Assembly (NCBI RefSeq): GCF_013373865.1
Contig: NC_050467.1
Span: 23,582,996-23,646,995, forward strand
Direction: 5' to 3'
DNA from: Monomorium pharaonis
Taxonomy: Eukaryota; Arthropoda; Insecta; Hymenoptera; Formicidae
Length of the DNA: 64,000 bases
Part shown: positions 26,052-38,402 of the stretch, piece by piece
Layout of the letters: each line of letters begins with the position of its first letter
How positions within the stretch are numbered: position 1 is the first letter of the stretch
Made by a program: the position numbers and the translations under genes
The notes under the pieces: generated by a model
What the model saw: only the letters and a program-made list of their open reading frames with translations
Databases searched by the model: none
What the model was told of the DNA's origin: nothing

Positions 26052-28107
26052 GCGAGGACTAATAAAACACAACGTATCTCTGTTTGCAGGAACAACGTCA
26101 ACGTCGAGGGCGCTACTCACAAGCAGGTGGTAGATCTGATCAAATCGGGCGGCGACGTCCTCACCTTGACCGTCATCTCCGTGACGCCGCAGGAGGCGGA
26201 GAGGCTGGAGCCCTGCGAGGACCTGAGGTGAGGATGAAAGCTCGAACGTCCCTCTCGCGACGTTAAAGCAGCTCGATGCACCTTTCGACACTCCATACTC
26301 GTGATATCGAGTGTCCCGATTATTTCGCCGATAAGACGGTTTGAAATAATAGCAATCTTGTTTGTTTTAGTAATCGGCAATCTCGTTATCTGCCTAGAGA
26401 TTGATCGATGAAATAAAAACAAACACGTGCGATACATGTACGAGCATTGAACGCGTAATATTTTTGTTTAGCTACGCATCGGTGGACTACAGCGAGAAGC
26501 GATCTCTGCCCATCAGCGTGCCGGATTATCACGTCCGCGAGCGCAAGCACGAGCGTTACGTGGTCTTCAACGTCCACATGGCCGGCAGGCACTTGTGCTC
26601 GCGCCGATATCGGGAGTTCGCGGCGTTGCACATGGCGCTGAAGAAGGAATTCATAGGCTTCAATTTTCCGAAGCTACCGGGCAAATGGCCATTCCAGTAA
26701 CGTTTCTCTCACGCTTAATTTCACACGTATAGATGTAGATTGCGTCCTACCCCAACGGGATGAACGAGCCCCATTCAGTACCTCGTGTGACGCGTCTCAT
26801 AAGAGCGGGTTTCATAAATCCCGAGATATTTGCCGTGATCTTCGCGCTTTATACACGTTTCTTTTCGTACGAAGAATGAGGTACTGATCTCTCGCGCGTA
26901 ACTCGAAGGCTGAGAATTTCCTTCGTTCACGTTGCAGACTGAGCGAGCAGCAGCTTGACGCGAGGCGACGCGGTCTGGAACAGTATTTGGAGAAGGTTTG
27001 CGCGGTACGCGTAATAGCGGAAAGCGACGCGATGCAGGAATTTCTGACGGATCGATTGGAGGAGGACGGCGACCAGGGTCCGGCGGTAGATCTCAAGGTT
27101 CTGCTGCCCGATCGCGAGGTCGTCACCGTCACCGTTCCCAAGGCGGCGTCGGTGAAGGACGTCTACGACGCGGTCTGCTGCCGAGTAGGCCTGGACGCGG
27201 AAACCGCCAAGTATTTCTACCTGTTCGAGATTGTCGAGTACAATTTCGGTATGCGCGCTTAAATTACACTTGCCGCCTCTTATATAAATTCTGAATTAAA
27301 TTACTGTGCTGCTACGTGTGACTTAATGCGGCCATTACCATTGCAGAGAGGAAGTTGCAACCTCACGAACATCCGCATACCTTGTACATTCAAAATTATT
27401 CTACTGCCAGCGCGACGTGCCTGGCGATAAGGAGGTGGCTCTTCAATGTAAATAGGCCTCTGAGCGAGCAGGCGTTGACTTGGATATTTTGGCAAACGAT
27501 CGACGAAGTGAACAGAGGTCACATCACCGCGGGGGAACGGCTGTACCAGTTGAAGGCTCTGCAGGATGCGTCGAGAAAGCACGAGGTTCGTGCCGAATGA
27601 GGGAAACAGATCTTACAGGTGTTCGGTTTTGCGTTTACTCGAGATTACTTTGTGTTTGTATAGTATCTAAAATTAGCAAGGGAACTCAGCGGGTACGGCG
27701 ACATCGTGTTCCCGCATTGCGCGTGCGACTCGAGGAAGGAGGGCCACGTGGTGCCGGCGGTTGGCACAGCGGCGTTCAAATTGCACGCCGCGAAGGAGGA
27801 CGGCACCCTGGAGTCGCAGGTCGTCGAATTCCAATGGAGCACCATCGCCCGGTGGGAGGTAGACGAGGACGGGATGGCGTTCTGCTTCCAATACACGCGC
27901 CCGGACAACCGTCCGCCCCGTTGGCTCAAGGTCTTCACCCCTTACGTGAGTATACCCTCGGCGATCTCTTTGCCATTTTATTTCACGCAAGCTCACCCCG
28001 TTTGGTCCATCATCCTCTGGTGATTATTGTTCTTGCAGTATACGTTCCTCTCGGATTGCTTCGATCGAATAGCCGAGGAAGCAAAGTGGGATGACCCAGG
28101 GGAATGA
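20763..28107 (+). CDS. Snx27: Sorting nexin 27 (PDZ-PX-FERM-like), complete
   Basis: SNX27 is an endosomal adaptor. Its PDZ domain binds cargo tails and the retromer subunit VPS26, its PX domain binds PI3P, and its C-terminal FERM-like module binds NPxY-type cargo and phosphoinositides, together driving recycling to the plasma membrane. Seven exons join in frame: 20763-21151, 26090-26227, 26472-26696, 26938-27248, 27347-27585, 27664-27945 and 28039-28107. The total is 550 aa from the first ATG. The first exon holds most of the PDZ domain (GFGF carboxylate-binding loop), exon 2 its end, exons 3-4 the PX domain (basic RRYREF motif and LPGKWPF), and exons 4-7 the FERM-like region. The second in-frame ATG at 20,802 (context gcaacATGG, protein MADCES) has the better start context, gives 537 aa and resembles the MAD start of vertebrate SNX27, so it is the likelier start. 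All junctions are GT-AG; exon 5 uses the weak donor GTTCGT. Vertebrate SNX27 is about 540 aa, so the gene looks complete. Confidence 0.96.
24910..24936. repeat. (CA)n microsatellite
   Basis: A CA dinucleotide run of about 27 bp inside SNX27 intron 1. Confidence 0.95.
26006..26047. repeat. (GA)n microsatellite beside an SNX27 acceptor
   Basis: A GA run of about 42 bp that ends 42 nt before the first base of SNX27 exon 2. The remaining polypyrimidine tract (CTCTGTTTGCAG) is short. Confidence 0.95.
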
Positions 28108-30540
28108 CGTAACATACGACGCTAAGAGGTATCCGGCATTGTAACGTTGAACGGTCCCTTTTCGCGGGATATCTCGGCACTTGGTTTCACCATAGTCGCG
28201 AAATCTTTTCTTACTAGAATTAGGGCAGTTTTTAGAAACGGTACCGAGAGTTAGCACAGATACCTGTAGCATATCAAATTTTCCAATCTTTTGGCTTGGC
28301 CAAACATTACTAATGCTGTGCACGAGAAAGAGAGTGTTTTGCCCACCACAGTCATCGAAAGAGTCAAACGCGCGCGCGTGCGAATGTAGATACAACTCGG
28401 TGACAAAACAAATACTTCTAATTCCAGAGGAACGAAATTCGATGGATTAAATGCGACGCTCGCAAGTAATCTGATCGAAAACGAAATGTGATGTATAAAT
28501 TTCAAACCGGATTTGTATTATACGTCGCACTCGTCCATGACCTGGAGGTAGTCTTGACACAGCTTACAGGCAGCGTGTAAAAAATCTGATTTTTATGCAT
28601 CGATATAGCTGGGACTTTTGTTTTGTCAATGAAACACACGCCGATTTTTTTTCCCTTTCGTTACGAAGTGAACAAAGTCGTGCACGCGATTACATGTAAG
28701 AGAATAACGTTTAGTGTACATAGACTATTACTATACTTCGGGGATACACGCGGTTATCCTAGAAGTCACCTATCCTTCTGGCCTATGATATTATTATACA
28801 GCACGCAACTCGTTTTAAAGCGGGAGAATCGATCGTCTTACGTAAAACGTTCCTCCTTGTTCGCCTAATAGACTCGAAACTCATTTTCTTTGGATCTACG
28901 TATCGATCGTGCGTTTAGATGACAGAAATATACCTTGTGCATTTTCTAATGTGCAATATTTTATAAAGGTCAACAATAATTTGTCAATTCGTTACGCAGG
29001 ATTTTAAAACAAGAGGTACCGCTTTTGCATGTTTGTAAGGGATCTCAGTAGTATCGACAGCGCGTCCAATTTATCGCTGTGGTAGATTTCACTCATTATT
29101 GTTTGCAATTACGAGTATGTAAAATAAGAAACCAGCTGCCAGAAGCCTGAAAGTGTCTGAGAAGAAAAAAAGAAGAAGTAGATACATATCACGTTCATCA
29201 CCCGTGGCTTACAAACAGGAAAGAATTCTTACTTACCTTCTTGTTTTAAACTATCCTGTGTAACAAACGAATTCCTAATGCACGCGTGGCTACGGCTAGT
29301 ACTACCACGTGTCCCGTAATCAATGTGTAACGTATCGATTAGTCCTCTACACATTTTGTTAATTCATTAGCATGTATAGAGCATTAGCGTTAAAAAGTAG
29401 AACAAACTGTACATATTAACGTTACAAATATATAATTTTTGAGAAGAAACTCAGTTGTGTACGTGTGTGTATGCGTATATGCGTTTTAATAAGATCGTTA
29501 ACGACTTGATGGGATAAGATTGTTAACTGGGTGTCGCGTAAATGATATACTGCGCGAAAAATGAAACGACGATCTATTTATTACGCAAAAACTGTGCGAG
29601 TGCATCGCAAGTGAATCGAGAAGGATTGTAATAAGAGTCGAGGATTATTTTCAAAATCGACGTTTTCGATTGAGAAACTCTATTTCGGGCTACTCCCCCT
29701 TAATAAATTTATAAAGATACTGTGCAATGAAAAATGCGATGTTAATGCTCATCTTTTGATTATATAAGCGTCCGTCTACCGGATTTAGTGAAGGAGGAAA
29801 AATCATAAGAGTTCCAAACAATAATGTATTAAGTTTACGTGGTTTTCTCTATTATCTTATACGAAGAAAGAATAATACTCATTAATAATGTTAAAGAAGA
29901 TATTGATAATAACAGCAAGTAAGAAACATATAAGGATAATGTTAGTATTACTCTGCGCGTTGCGGCATTTTGCAAAAGGCTGTAACGTGCGATTTGGCAT
30001 AGGTGTCCACAGTAGAAAGTGAATATTTGGAGCGAGTTCTCTTGCACGCTATGCCCATGATCTGACATTTATTTTTCTCTCTCTTCCTATTTTCTTTCTT
30101 TTTTCCCCCTCTGTTATACATCCTGCCTTCTCGCAGTGCTTAAATCCAGTCGTTCTAAACATGTCGCTTATTTAATTGCGAGCAATTTCAACAGATAATA
30201 AATAGAAAAATAGATATATAATTACCGTTAACGTTTTTAAACTTTATTCATGGAGTATCGAGCGCGTGCGACAAGTGGAAAATGTATGTGACAATGTAAA
30301 ATCCGTATGAGAGGGGAAAAAAATATATATATATGCTCACGAGAGAGCATAGTTATGATACTGTTAATGATGATAGAAATATAGAACATAACATAGTATA
30401 ATTATAACGCGCGAGTATCCAAGTGAACATACATACAAGACGATCGATATACGATGTGTGACATATTCACGCGTGCACCTAGATATTCGATCGAGCGAAC
30501 AAGATAGTTACAATAATGGTTTCTATTGTTTTCTTGGTAA

Positions 30541-30568
30541 AGAGAGAGAGAGAGAGGGGGGGGGGGGG
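30541..30568. repeat. (GA)n followed by a 13-G run
   Basis: A GA repeat passes directly into thirteen consecutive G. Downstream there are further GGGAGG-type purines. Confidence 0.9.
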
Positions 30569-31899
30569 AGGGAGAGGTAAAGAGGTAGGTTTTGTGAGAG
30601 AACTGTGTAAAGTAATCTGTGAGTTGTAGTTAACAATGCGTCCGGCAATGTTATTACTGGTGATAGATAAACCGAATGAACCTTCGAGTAATTATCTAAC
30701 GTTATATGTAATTTAGGATCCGCAAACGAGAGAATTAGCGATGCTGAATTAGCGATATGTTTAATAATACTTCCGCACGATCTGTTTGATCAGGCGATAA
30801 TAGTGAGATATGAGCAATCCGAAGGTCTCATGGGTTATTATATTATCGACAGCAGAAAGATTCTCTCGAAATACGCGTCAGAACCTCCCGTGGTTTCATT
30901 GATTTGGTGAAGTAATCGGAAGAATATATTTTCTTTTTTTTTTTCTCGATCGGAAGAAAGAAAGTCTGTGGCATGGTCACGTTTGGAGAATGGCAATAAT
31001 ATTTATAAAGAATCTGCGGGTTAATTGGTAGAGTTAATTGGTAGCGAGTATTTTTTGAGGAAATCGTGCAGGGTGATCGTCGAAATACGTCCAAGTTGAA
31101 TTTATGACTTCTGATGCGAAAGATCTGAAAATAGTTGGATTAATGATATTTTGTACAGTTTTGTAAAATTATCTTTATCTTGACAGTATTTTTATTACGA
31201 TTTCGTCATTGCCTTTGGACAATGTTAGTGTCGTAAGGTGAACGAATGTTTCTCGAGAGTTGTCTTTCATTTCACGAAGCTGTTCGATAAAAAGATTTCG
31301 TTTATTTTGCGTTTGTCGTTTTGCCAAAAATGTCTCTCATTAGGAAATCTACCAATTCGTTCGATTGTTTGTTATCTCGTTAATTAGCGCACTAACGAGC
31401 CTGTCAAACGCAGAATGACGAATTAGATAGTATAATTTAATTATTGTTATTACAAGACCATATCATTACGGTTAACTCTCTTTAGGCGTTAATTAAAATA
31501 TTCTGTATAATCATAGTACGTAATAACAAATGCTCCAATTTACCGTGTAACATCAGTTCGCGAAACGTTTGCTGTAAAACTAGTATTTCGAATTAGCAAG
31601 AGAAGTATTATTCAATTTCTTTATGAGCCATCTTATTGAAAAGCGTATAATAAAAACAAAAGAAATAGAACTCTTGTTCGTGCCTTTTTTTAAACGAAGT
31701 ATCCTGTCTATTATTATTATTATTATAATTATATCATAGATAAAATAACACGATAGATACAATCTGTGCAATACAATTGTTATTACGTAACGCAAGTAAT
31801 CTGAAATGTATCTCATGACATAAAGCACGCTCATGCACACGAGCAAACAATACCGAGATGGAATAACGCGACTGCTTTTTCCAACGTATTTGCTCTGCA

Positions 31900-32100
31900 T
31901 TGGGAAAAAATGTTGTTAATTTCATTAAATTTTCCAACTTGACTAAATTTTTGTAACTATTTATTTTATTTTAGTAAAATATCTAAAGACTTAAATTAAA
32001 GTTCAAGTATTTTATGTATTTAAGATAAATACATAAATACTTAAAGTGAAGAAATTCGATCAAATTAAAAAATTTAATCAAATTAACATTTTTTTCTCAG
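31900..32100. mobile_element. MITE-like element, copy 2
   Basis: A 201-bp AT-rich element whose left end starts TTGGGAAAAAATGTTG and whose right end reverse-complements to CTGAGAAAAAAATGTTAATT, giving inverted termini. The GTTAATT block and the AAATTTT-rich subterminal sequence match the element at 1725-1887. It is non-coding and lies about 440 bp upstream of the hAT insertion. Confidence 0.55.
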
Positions 32101-32536
32101 CATGTGAAAAAGGAGAAACGTTTAGATTGACTTTCAAACCTTTTTTGTCGCAAAATAGAGAATCCTCAATGAAATTGCCATATCGTCTTTCGCCCATTAA
32201 TTCGCCGTGTTCTCAGACGTAAAATCAAATAATCTTCGCGAGCAAATTGACAATAGGCTTACATGACTTAAGCATCAGTTCACGAACGCCAGGCGGAAAG
32301 ATTAAAATTCGTGTTGGAAATATTCCAGCTAAATGCGGTCGCGCGCTTCTCAATAGAGGAAGATACGTTCTCCATTATAATTACTGCAAATACTATCTCG
32401 GATTAAAGTTCCCGGTTGTAAACTATGTAAACACAAATAAATTCGAAGCGAGTCGTGTACTCACGGCTACGTAAGAGTACTGTGTTTCGAGCCCTAGTGT
32501 ACAATGTGTAGTGGATGTATATATTCTACGTAATAT

Positions 32537-32544
32537 ACCTTTTG
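32537..32544. repeat. Left hAT target-site duplication
   Basis: ACCTTTTG, identical to 33,887-33,894. Confidence 0.85.
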
Positions 32545-33886
32545 CAGGGTTGGGAAGTAACGCGTTACTTGTAACGCCATTACCGTTACAGTTACTTTTT
32601 TTTATAACGGACTGGTAACGACGTTACTTTTCTTTTTCTGTAGCTGTAACGGTAACATAGTTATATTCTTTGAGTAACGGTAACAAATTCAACAGTTACT
32701 TTTATCGTTATTTTTTATAGTTTAAATTTTATTTATAATATAGATTTGTGTAATTCAGCCTTGAGTCATCGATCAGTTATCTGATATTAAATTATTATAA
32801 GACTCTTTGAAATTAAAACGCTATTTATTAAATTTAATATAGCTTTATCAAGCAGTGCATCTGTTAAAAGATTATTTAATATTGGTAATTCTGTATCAAC
32901 TTTTTATTAAAAATTAATAAAAAATATCGATAAAATTTATAACAAATCCATATTTTGTAATTTAGATAATCCTATATCCTAGTGCGGATAATTCTTGCTT
33001 TATACATGTTATACTTATGAGTTTAAAATTATTGCGTTAAACATAAATTAGTACAAAAAATATATAAATTTAATTGTGTCTGTATTTATAAAAAAAAGAT
33101 ATTAAAAAAGAATATCGATAAAACCGCTTAAGGTTTTGGCTCCCTAAGGTATAAGTAAAAAGAATAATGTTTTTTGTAGATGTTAATCTCTTGAATACGA
33201 TGAAATTGTTTAAAAATTTGTTAGGCTTAGAACACACCTTGAAAATTGTGTCAAGAATATGATGTATTTATAGAAAATCAAATGATATATGAAACCATCC
33301 ATGTGAATTTTTTAAAGAGTAGAAAAAGGGATGAGATATATTTTATGTGTGTATGGAAGATGTAAGCAACTGAGTGTGAGGAAAGAAGAAATTTTGATAA
33401 ATTATATAAAGTTAGAAAAGATTATCACAAAAATGCATCCGATAAAATGGAAGGCATTTAGAGAGAAGGGTTAAAGAGAAGAATAGAGAAGCTGTTTCTG
33501 TATGTTTAATTATTTAAACTATTAACAATACTACTCAACAAAAAAGCGATTAAACTAATTTAACTGCTTATTAAATAATATTATCATGCCATAACAAAAA
33601 GACTAAAATGACTTGATCTTTTATTAACTTTTTAACCGAAAGATAACAAAACGTTACTTTTTAAGTAACGATAACTAGTTATTTTTAAGAATCAGTGGCA
33701 GTGCGTTTTGAAATTTACTGTCAGTACTGAAAATCTATAATTCTTATTACATATACTATAGATTTTCAATACTGATGAATTTCAGAACGCAGCTAGTAAT
33801 GAGTAACGGTAACTAATTACTTTTTTTATTATTTATAACGAGTAACGATAATTAGTCACTTTTAAAAAGTAACTTTCCTATTTCTG
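32545..33886. mobile_element. Non-autonomous hAT-superfamily DNA transposon
   Basis: The element begins CAGGGTTGGGAAGTAACG and ends CCTATTTCTG (reverse complement CAGAAATAGGAAAGTTAC), so both termini start CAG and share the GGAA-GT-AC core. It is flanked by an exact 8-bp duplication, ACCTTTTG, at 32,537-32,544 and 33,887-33,894. An 8-bp duplication and CAG ends are characteristic of hAT elements. Many GTAAC/GTTAC blocks crowd both ends, as in subterminal transposase-binding repeats. No transposase frame remains in the 1,342 bp, so it would need a transposase supplied elsewhere. Confidence 0.85.
33702..33790. repeat. Palindrome inside the hAT element
   Basis: The arms begin TGCGTTTTGAAATT and end AATTTCAGAACGCA, with GAAAATCTATA and TATAGATTTTC flanking a short loop. 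Arm length is about 36 nt, with a 3-nt indel and a few mismatches. It may be a smaller element nested within the hAT copy. Confidence 0.6.
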
Positions 33887-33894
33887 ACCTTTTG
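33887..33894. repeat. Right hAT target-site duplication
   Basis: ACCTTTTG, identical to 32,537-32,544. The duplication ends 242 bp before the putative GH31 start codon. Confidence 0.85.
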
Positions 33895-34136
33895 TAACTG
33901 GTGTAATACAGGCTCGCGTGTACACGCGACCTCGTATACGCGATACCGATACATGCAAGGCGGTCTGAGAAGATATCGCTAAGTGGCCGCCGATACGGAA
34001 CGACAGATCAGTTTAAGACTACCTGCCCCGGAAGGTGGAACTCTTTCGTAGAGAAATTGTTTACCGGTGATCGTGTATTCAGTTCAAGCCGCCGGCTTGA
34101 CACGTTGATAACAGCTTAGAAGTGTACTCTGAAAAA
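33895..34136 (+). promoter_or_regulatory. Possible promoter and leader of the GH31 gene
   Basis: A 242-bp, relatively GC-rich stretch between the hAT insertion and the putative first ATG. It contains TCAGTT-type sequences near 34,008 and 34,079, similar to the arthropod initiator TCAGT. No clear TATA box is seen. This is inference from position and motif only. Confidence 0.3.
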
Positions 34137-37100
34137 ATGGATCCTGTTAAAAAAAAGAAGAAAAAGACAGGTGAAAAGGTAGTTTTCGATCAAAATTGAA
34201 GTGCAAATCATACAAATGGAACTTGTGAATTGAATTAAATATGTGTTTTAAGGAAATTCCAAAGTCGTCTGATTTTAAAGCCTACATTTTTATTATCAAC
34301 TATATTTTTAATTGGCTTTACAGAGTGTAAAATTCTTTTACAGAATTAAAGTACGTACAAAAATGTAGGGGTGAATGATCAAGTTTATATATAAAAAACA
34401 AAAAAAATATTTTTAATACGTCACGGTCGATAATTACTGTCACTTTACGATAATATTTGCTTAATATACAAAATCTACGATTTATACATATACATATATA
34501 TATGTCGTAAATTTTGTATATTAAGCAAATTTTATCGTGAAGTGAAAGAATGAGGCCTACCTAGAAACAACATATGCGAACAATATTGTACAAGTGGAAC
34601 TAAGATTAAAAGTCTAAGAAAAAAAGATATTCTGTTTAAAAAAACGAATTTTTTATTATATCTTTTAAATGGGTTTATAGAATTAAAAATGCTTTTACAC
34701 AAAGTTTGCACAAAAATGAAGAAAGCAAAAATTATTATTAATAAAATTGTTCTTTGCTCTCTTCATTTTTTGCGTTCTTTAACTGTGTAAAAAAATTGGA
34801 ATTCTGTAAAATTAATTCAAAGATATTTTCTAATAAAAAATGTTGGTGACATTATTGTTCCCGATCAAGTTTGAAGAGCACTTTTGCATCTTCTTAAATT
34901 TCTTCAAAAGTCAAATTAATATTTTAAATATTAAAATCCGAATTATTTCTTTATTATACAAGAAATTTTAGTACACTTTTTTTCTAGATTATAATAATCT
35001 ATATAATTATATTTTGCTTGTATAATTAGTTACAATGCACATGCATCTTGAAAAGCTGCGATAAAGCTTTCTCTCAATGTAAGAAAAGTTTGAAAATTTA
35101 ACTGAAACATTTTTTATAAAATTATAATAATTTAAAGACAAATATTATAATATTCGTGTGGGCTGTTATCTATCGCAGGATGATTACAAAAGATTAAAAT
35201 CTTCTTTTATTTCAAAACGTCCGCCTTATCGATGACGTTTCTCAAGATAACAGCCAAAGAAAATTGACAGTCACAATGTTAAATTACGTCTAACTATTAT
35301 TAAGTTGCTAACTTAATTATTATAGTTTAAAAAGTAATTTAATTATATAAAGCAATATAATAGCCTGCCTGATTACAATTCTAAATTAATAGATTAATTG
35401 TTTTACATCTACAACGGACTTTCCATATTTATTACTGCCAGAATTTATCTTATTTGATCATTTAATTTTTATTATAATTTTCATTTAATACTTACCCCGC
35501 AAAAGACTTTATAATAAATTTTATAACTGCTGGTATTTATTTCCAATATTTGGTTTAATGTCAACTTAAGTTCTCGTTTTATTCAAAAATATTTTTTTTA
35601 TATTTGCTATCAAAGATTTATAAAGTAAAATACAAAATAAAAATAATTTAAAATTAATTAAATAATTTACCAGTATACTCGATAATAATTATTTAAAAAT
35701 AATGACTTCGTCATTTGCGGAATATTGTGTACATTATTATCTGATCATGATGACCTAAATGCTTAAGAAATATCGCAATTCCTTAGACACAATTTCAGTA
35801 TTTTATTGAGATCATCGAGGCAGTTTATCGAATGCCGTTCTCGAATCATATGCCAAAGGCAAAAAAACAATTTTCTCTCAGGAAAAAGTTTGCGCATTTG
35901 ATTAAAAACTTCGATAATCGAGGAAAATGCATATCATGAAATGTATTATTCTCTAGTATTTGTATCGAGATAACATTAACTTTAAATGTTTATTTCAAAG
36001 AAACAAGTTTTATTCATGAAACTCGAAGCAAATTGCAATATTTCAAATGTGCATGAATTTACATCTAAGTGGATCGACGCTCCAAAGTCATTTTTGTTCC
36101 GTAACGCTCTAATGGATAATGTTTCATGTCTTAACCAGTTCTTCTTATTAGTCATATGTGACATAACAGTCACATAAACAATCATCCGTTATGGATTTGT
36201 ATGTCATTACGTAATGGAACTAGCTGAAACAAATCAGATCTGTCAAACCGTTCCACGTGATTTATCTTTCTATTCGACAAATCGGTAAATGCCGGTGACT
36301 AAAAGCGTTAAATTTGTTTAAAAAGTCAGAAATAATGCATGTTCTTGGCAAATGAGTCACGTTCAATAGCAAAAGACCGATATGCTGTTACGGTATTATT
36401 GCGTTAGAATAAGCACGTGATACCATTGATTTAAAGTTACAAACACTAAACGATGATACTGTACACGATCTATCAATCGGACGGATGAAATGTTATCAAT
36501 GCACTTATGAAAAGCTCATCTTACATCGTGTCTCATTCGAGAGAGAGTTAAATGCATAAATTCATTTTTGTTTAAAACTTTTATTTTATTTTACCACATG
36601 TTCAGATCTTGCCGAAATTCCAGTTAATTGATTACTTAAAAAATCCGATCTTTTTCTCGCAAAGAAAAGCATTCGGAAAAATTTTTGGATTTCTCTCACA
36701 TCGACCTGTCTTTCCCACGAGTGTGCTTTTATAATTGAGAGCCAGCCTCGTACCGATCAGACGTAAAGAGAGAGAGAGAGAAAGAGAGAGAAAAAGAGCG
36801 CGTCCACCGCGGATAACTTTAACGAGACTTAACGAGTCTACTCATACAGACAGCTTCAGAGATCGTATTCCGCCCCTCCCACGCTGCCCAGATCTCTGTG
36901 ATAATCATTCCGTCTCTATTCTACGACGCAGAAAGTGCTGCTATCCATCGTCGATCCTTGGGACGCGAAGGTGGCCAGTGTTGATCCGATCGAACTGGCC
37001 AAACGACGGGGCGTCTCCCTGTCCGTCTTGCCTTCTAATCAGGACGAGGGTATCAGTCAGGAGTGGTCGACCTTAAGCAGGTCCCTCAAGGTACCATCAC

Positions 37101-38369
37101 CCTGGTACAAACCTGGTACCGGCTCCTCCGATCACGTCAGCTCCGCCAAATCCGAGGTATCGACGTTGATAGATCCGATCTGGTTGAATCCTTCGTACTC
37201 GCCGCAAAGGTATCTTCAATTTTCCATTTGATATATTAATAAAACAACCATTGCGGCACAAAAATTGAATTTAAATATAAATTATTGTCATCTGCTTTTT
37301 TTATACAAACGAGATTTCGATGATTTGGCATGAAAATCGTTTGGTGAACGAAATAATTTAGAATCGGCGAGACAAGGCGCGACAAGGTGGGAGAGGTCGA
37401 CAATGGATTAATCAAGGCTCCGCAGGAAGTTAGCCGCGACGGTTTCGTTGATGCGGACGGTACAGCGGCGTCGGCGCGAGTGCATTTCGAGATCGACGGC
37501 GCGAAGCCGAAGCGGAATGGAGTGCGATGTGAGAACGGGCGTAATGTCAACGGTGTACCGCGAGTGCTGACGAAAAATCAAAACGCGAATAACGACAATT
37601 CGAGGCCCGAACGGCGACCGGTCGTGAGACAGAATCGCGCGAGCGAAGTGAATGCGAAGAGGAGGCAGGAGAATCCTTCACCGCGAACGGATCGTGGCGC
37701 GGAAGTCAACGGGGACAAGAAATATGCGAATGACGAACGGGACTCCTCTCGAATAGCCGGAGAGAAGCCAGCGATTGTCGACATCGTTCAGTGCTTAGTG
37801 GAATCCAGGTAGTTATATAATAACACGCCGTGCGAGTAATATGCTTTATTGGCATGTTTTCGCTCCTTCTCTCATTGTTCTAACTATCGAAAGACAGACG
37901 GAATAAAACAAAAAAAGAGGGACAGAATTTTCAATATCTTTGAAACTATGAAATAGTATTAAATAATTTTTACGAATATCGAATATTCTTTTAAATTTAC
38001 AAACGAAAGGTGAGGAAAAAGTAAAAGTTCAACAACGCGAGTTTTATTTTACACGGCAGAACTTTGCAATATTCTTTTTTTTTTATGTTTCGAGGTACAG
38101 TCCGCAGACCGCGGCGGAGAGAAGAACAAAAAGGATGCCATCATGTCGTCGGCCAGAAACAGCGAAGGAAATAGATCTAGTGGGTAAGACAGGTATTCTA
38201 TGTTAAGGTGTAGGACTGATCGACTGTAGCACTAGATGATTATGTGACAGAGAGAATTATGTTGGAATTAAGGCGAGATCTTCCGGTAGTTTAGGCTTAT
38301 TAGGGTTGTTCAGGATCAGCCAGTGCGCCAACCATAATACAGGATCGGCTGGTCTGTACTTGCAACACT

Positions 38370-38402
<33 letters not shown>

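Larger units (their letters stand above)
21152..26089 (+). other. SNX27 intron 1
   Basis: A 4.9-kb intron that splits the PDZ domain after the residues GDRILEV. It begins GTGAGT and ends TTTGCAG. It contains a CA microsatellite (24,910-24,936) and a GA microsatellite close to the acceptor. Small open frames within it show no known domain. Confidence 0.9.
28108..32536. other. SNX27 3' flank and intergenic DNA
   Basis: AT-rich sequence after the SNX27 stop codon. It presumably contains the 3' UTR; AATAAA hexamers occur at 29,702 and 30,197 among others, but the sequence alone does not say which is used. It also holds a GA/poly(G) tract at 30,541-30,568 and a MITE-like element at 31,900. No supported coding region. 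Confidence 0.5.
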
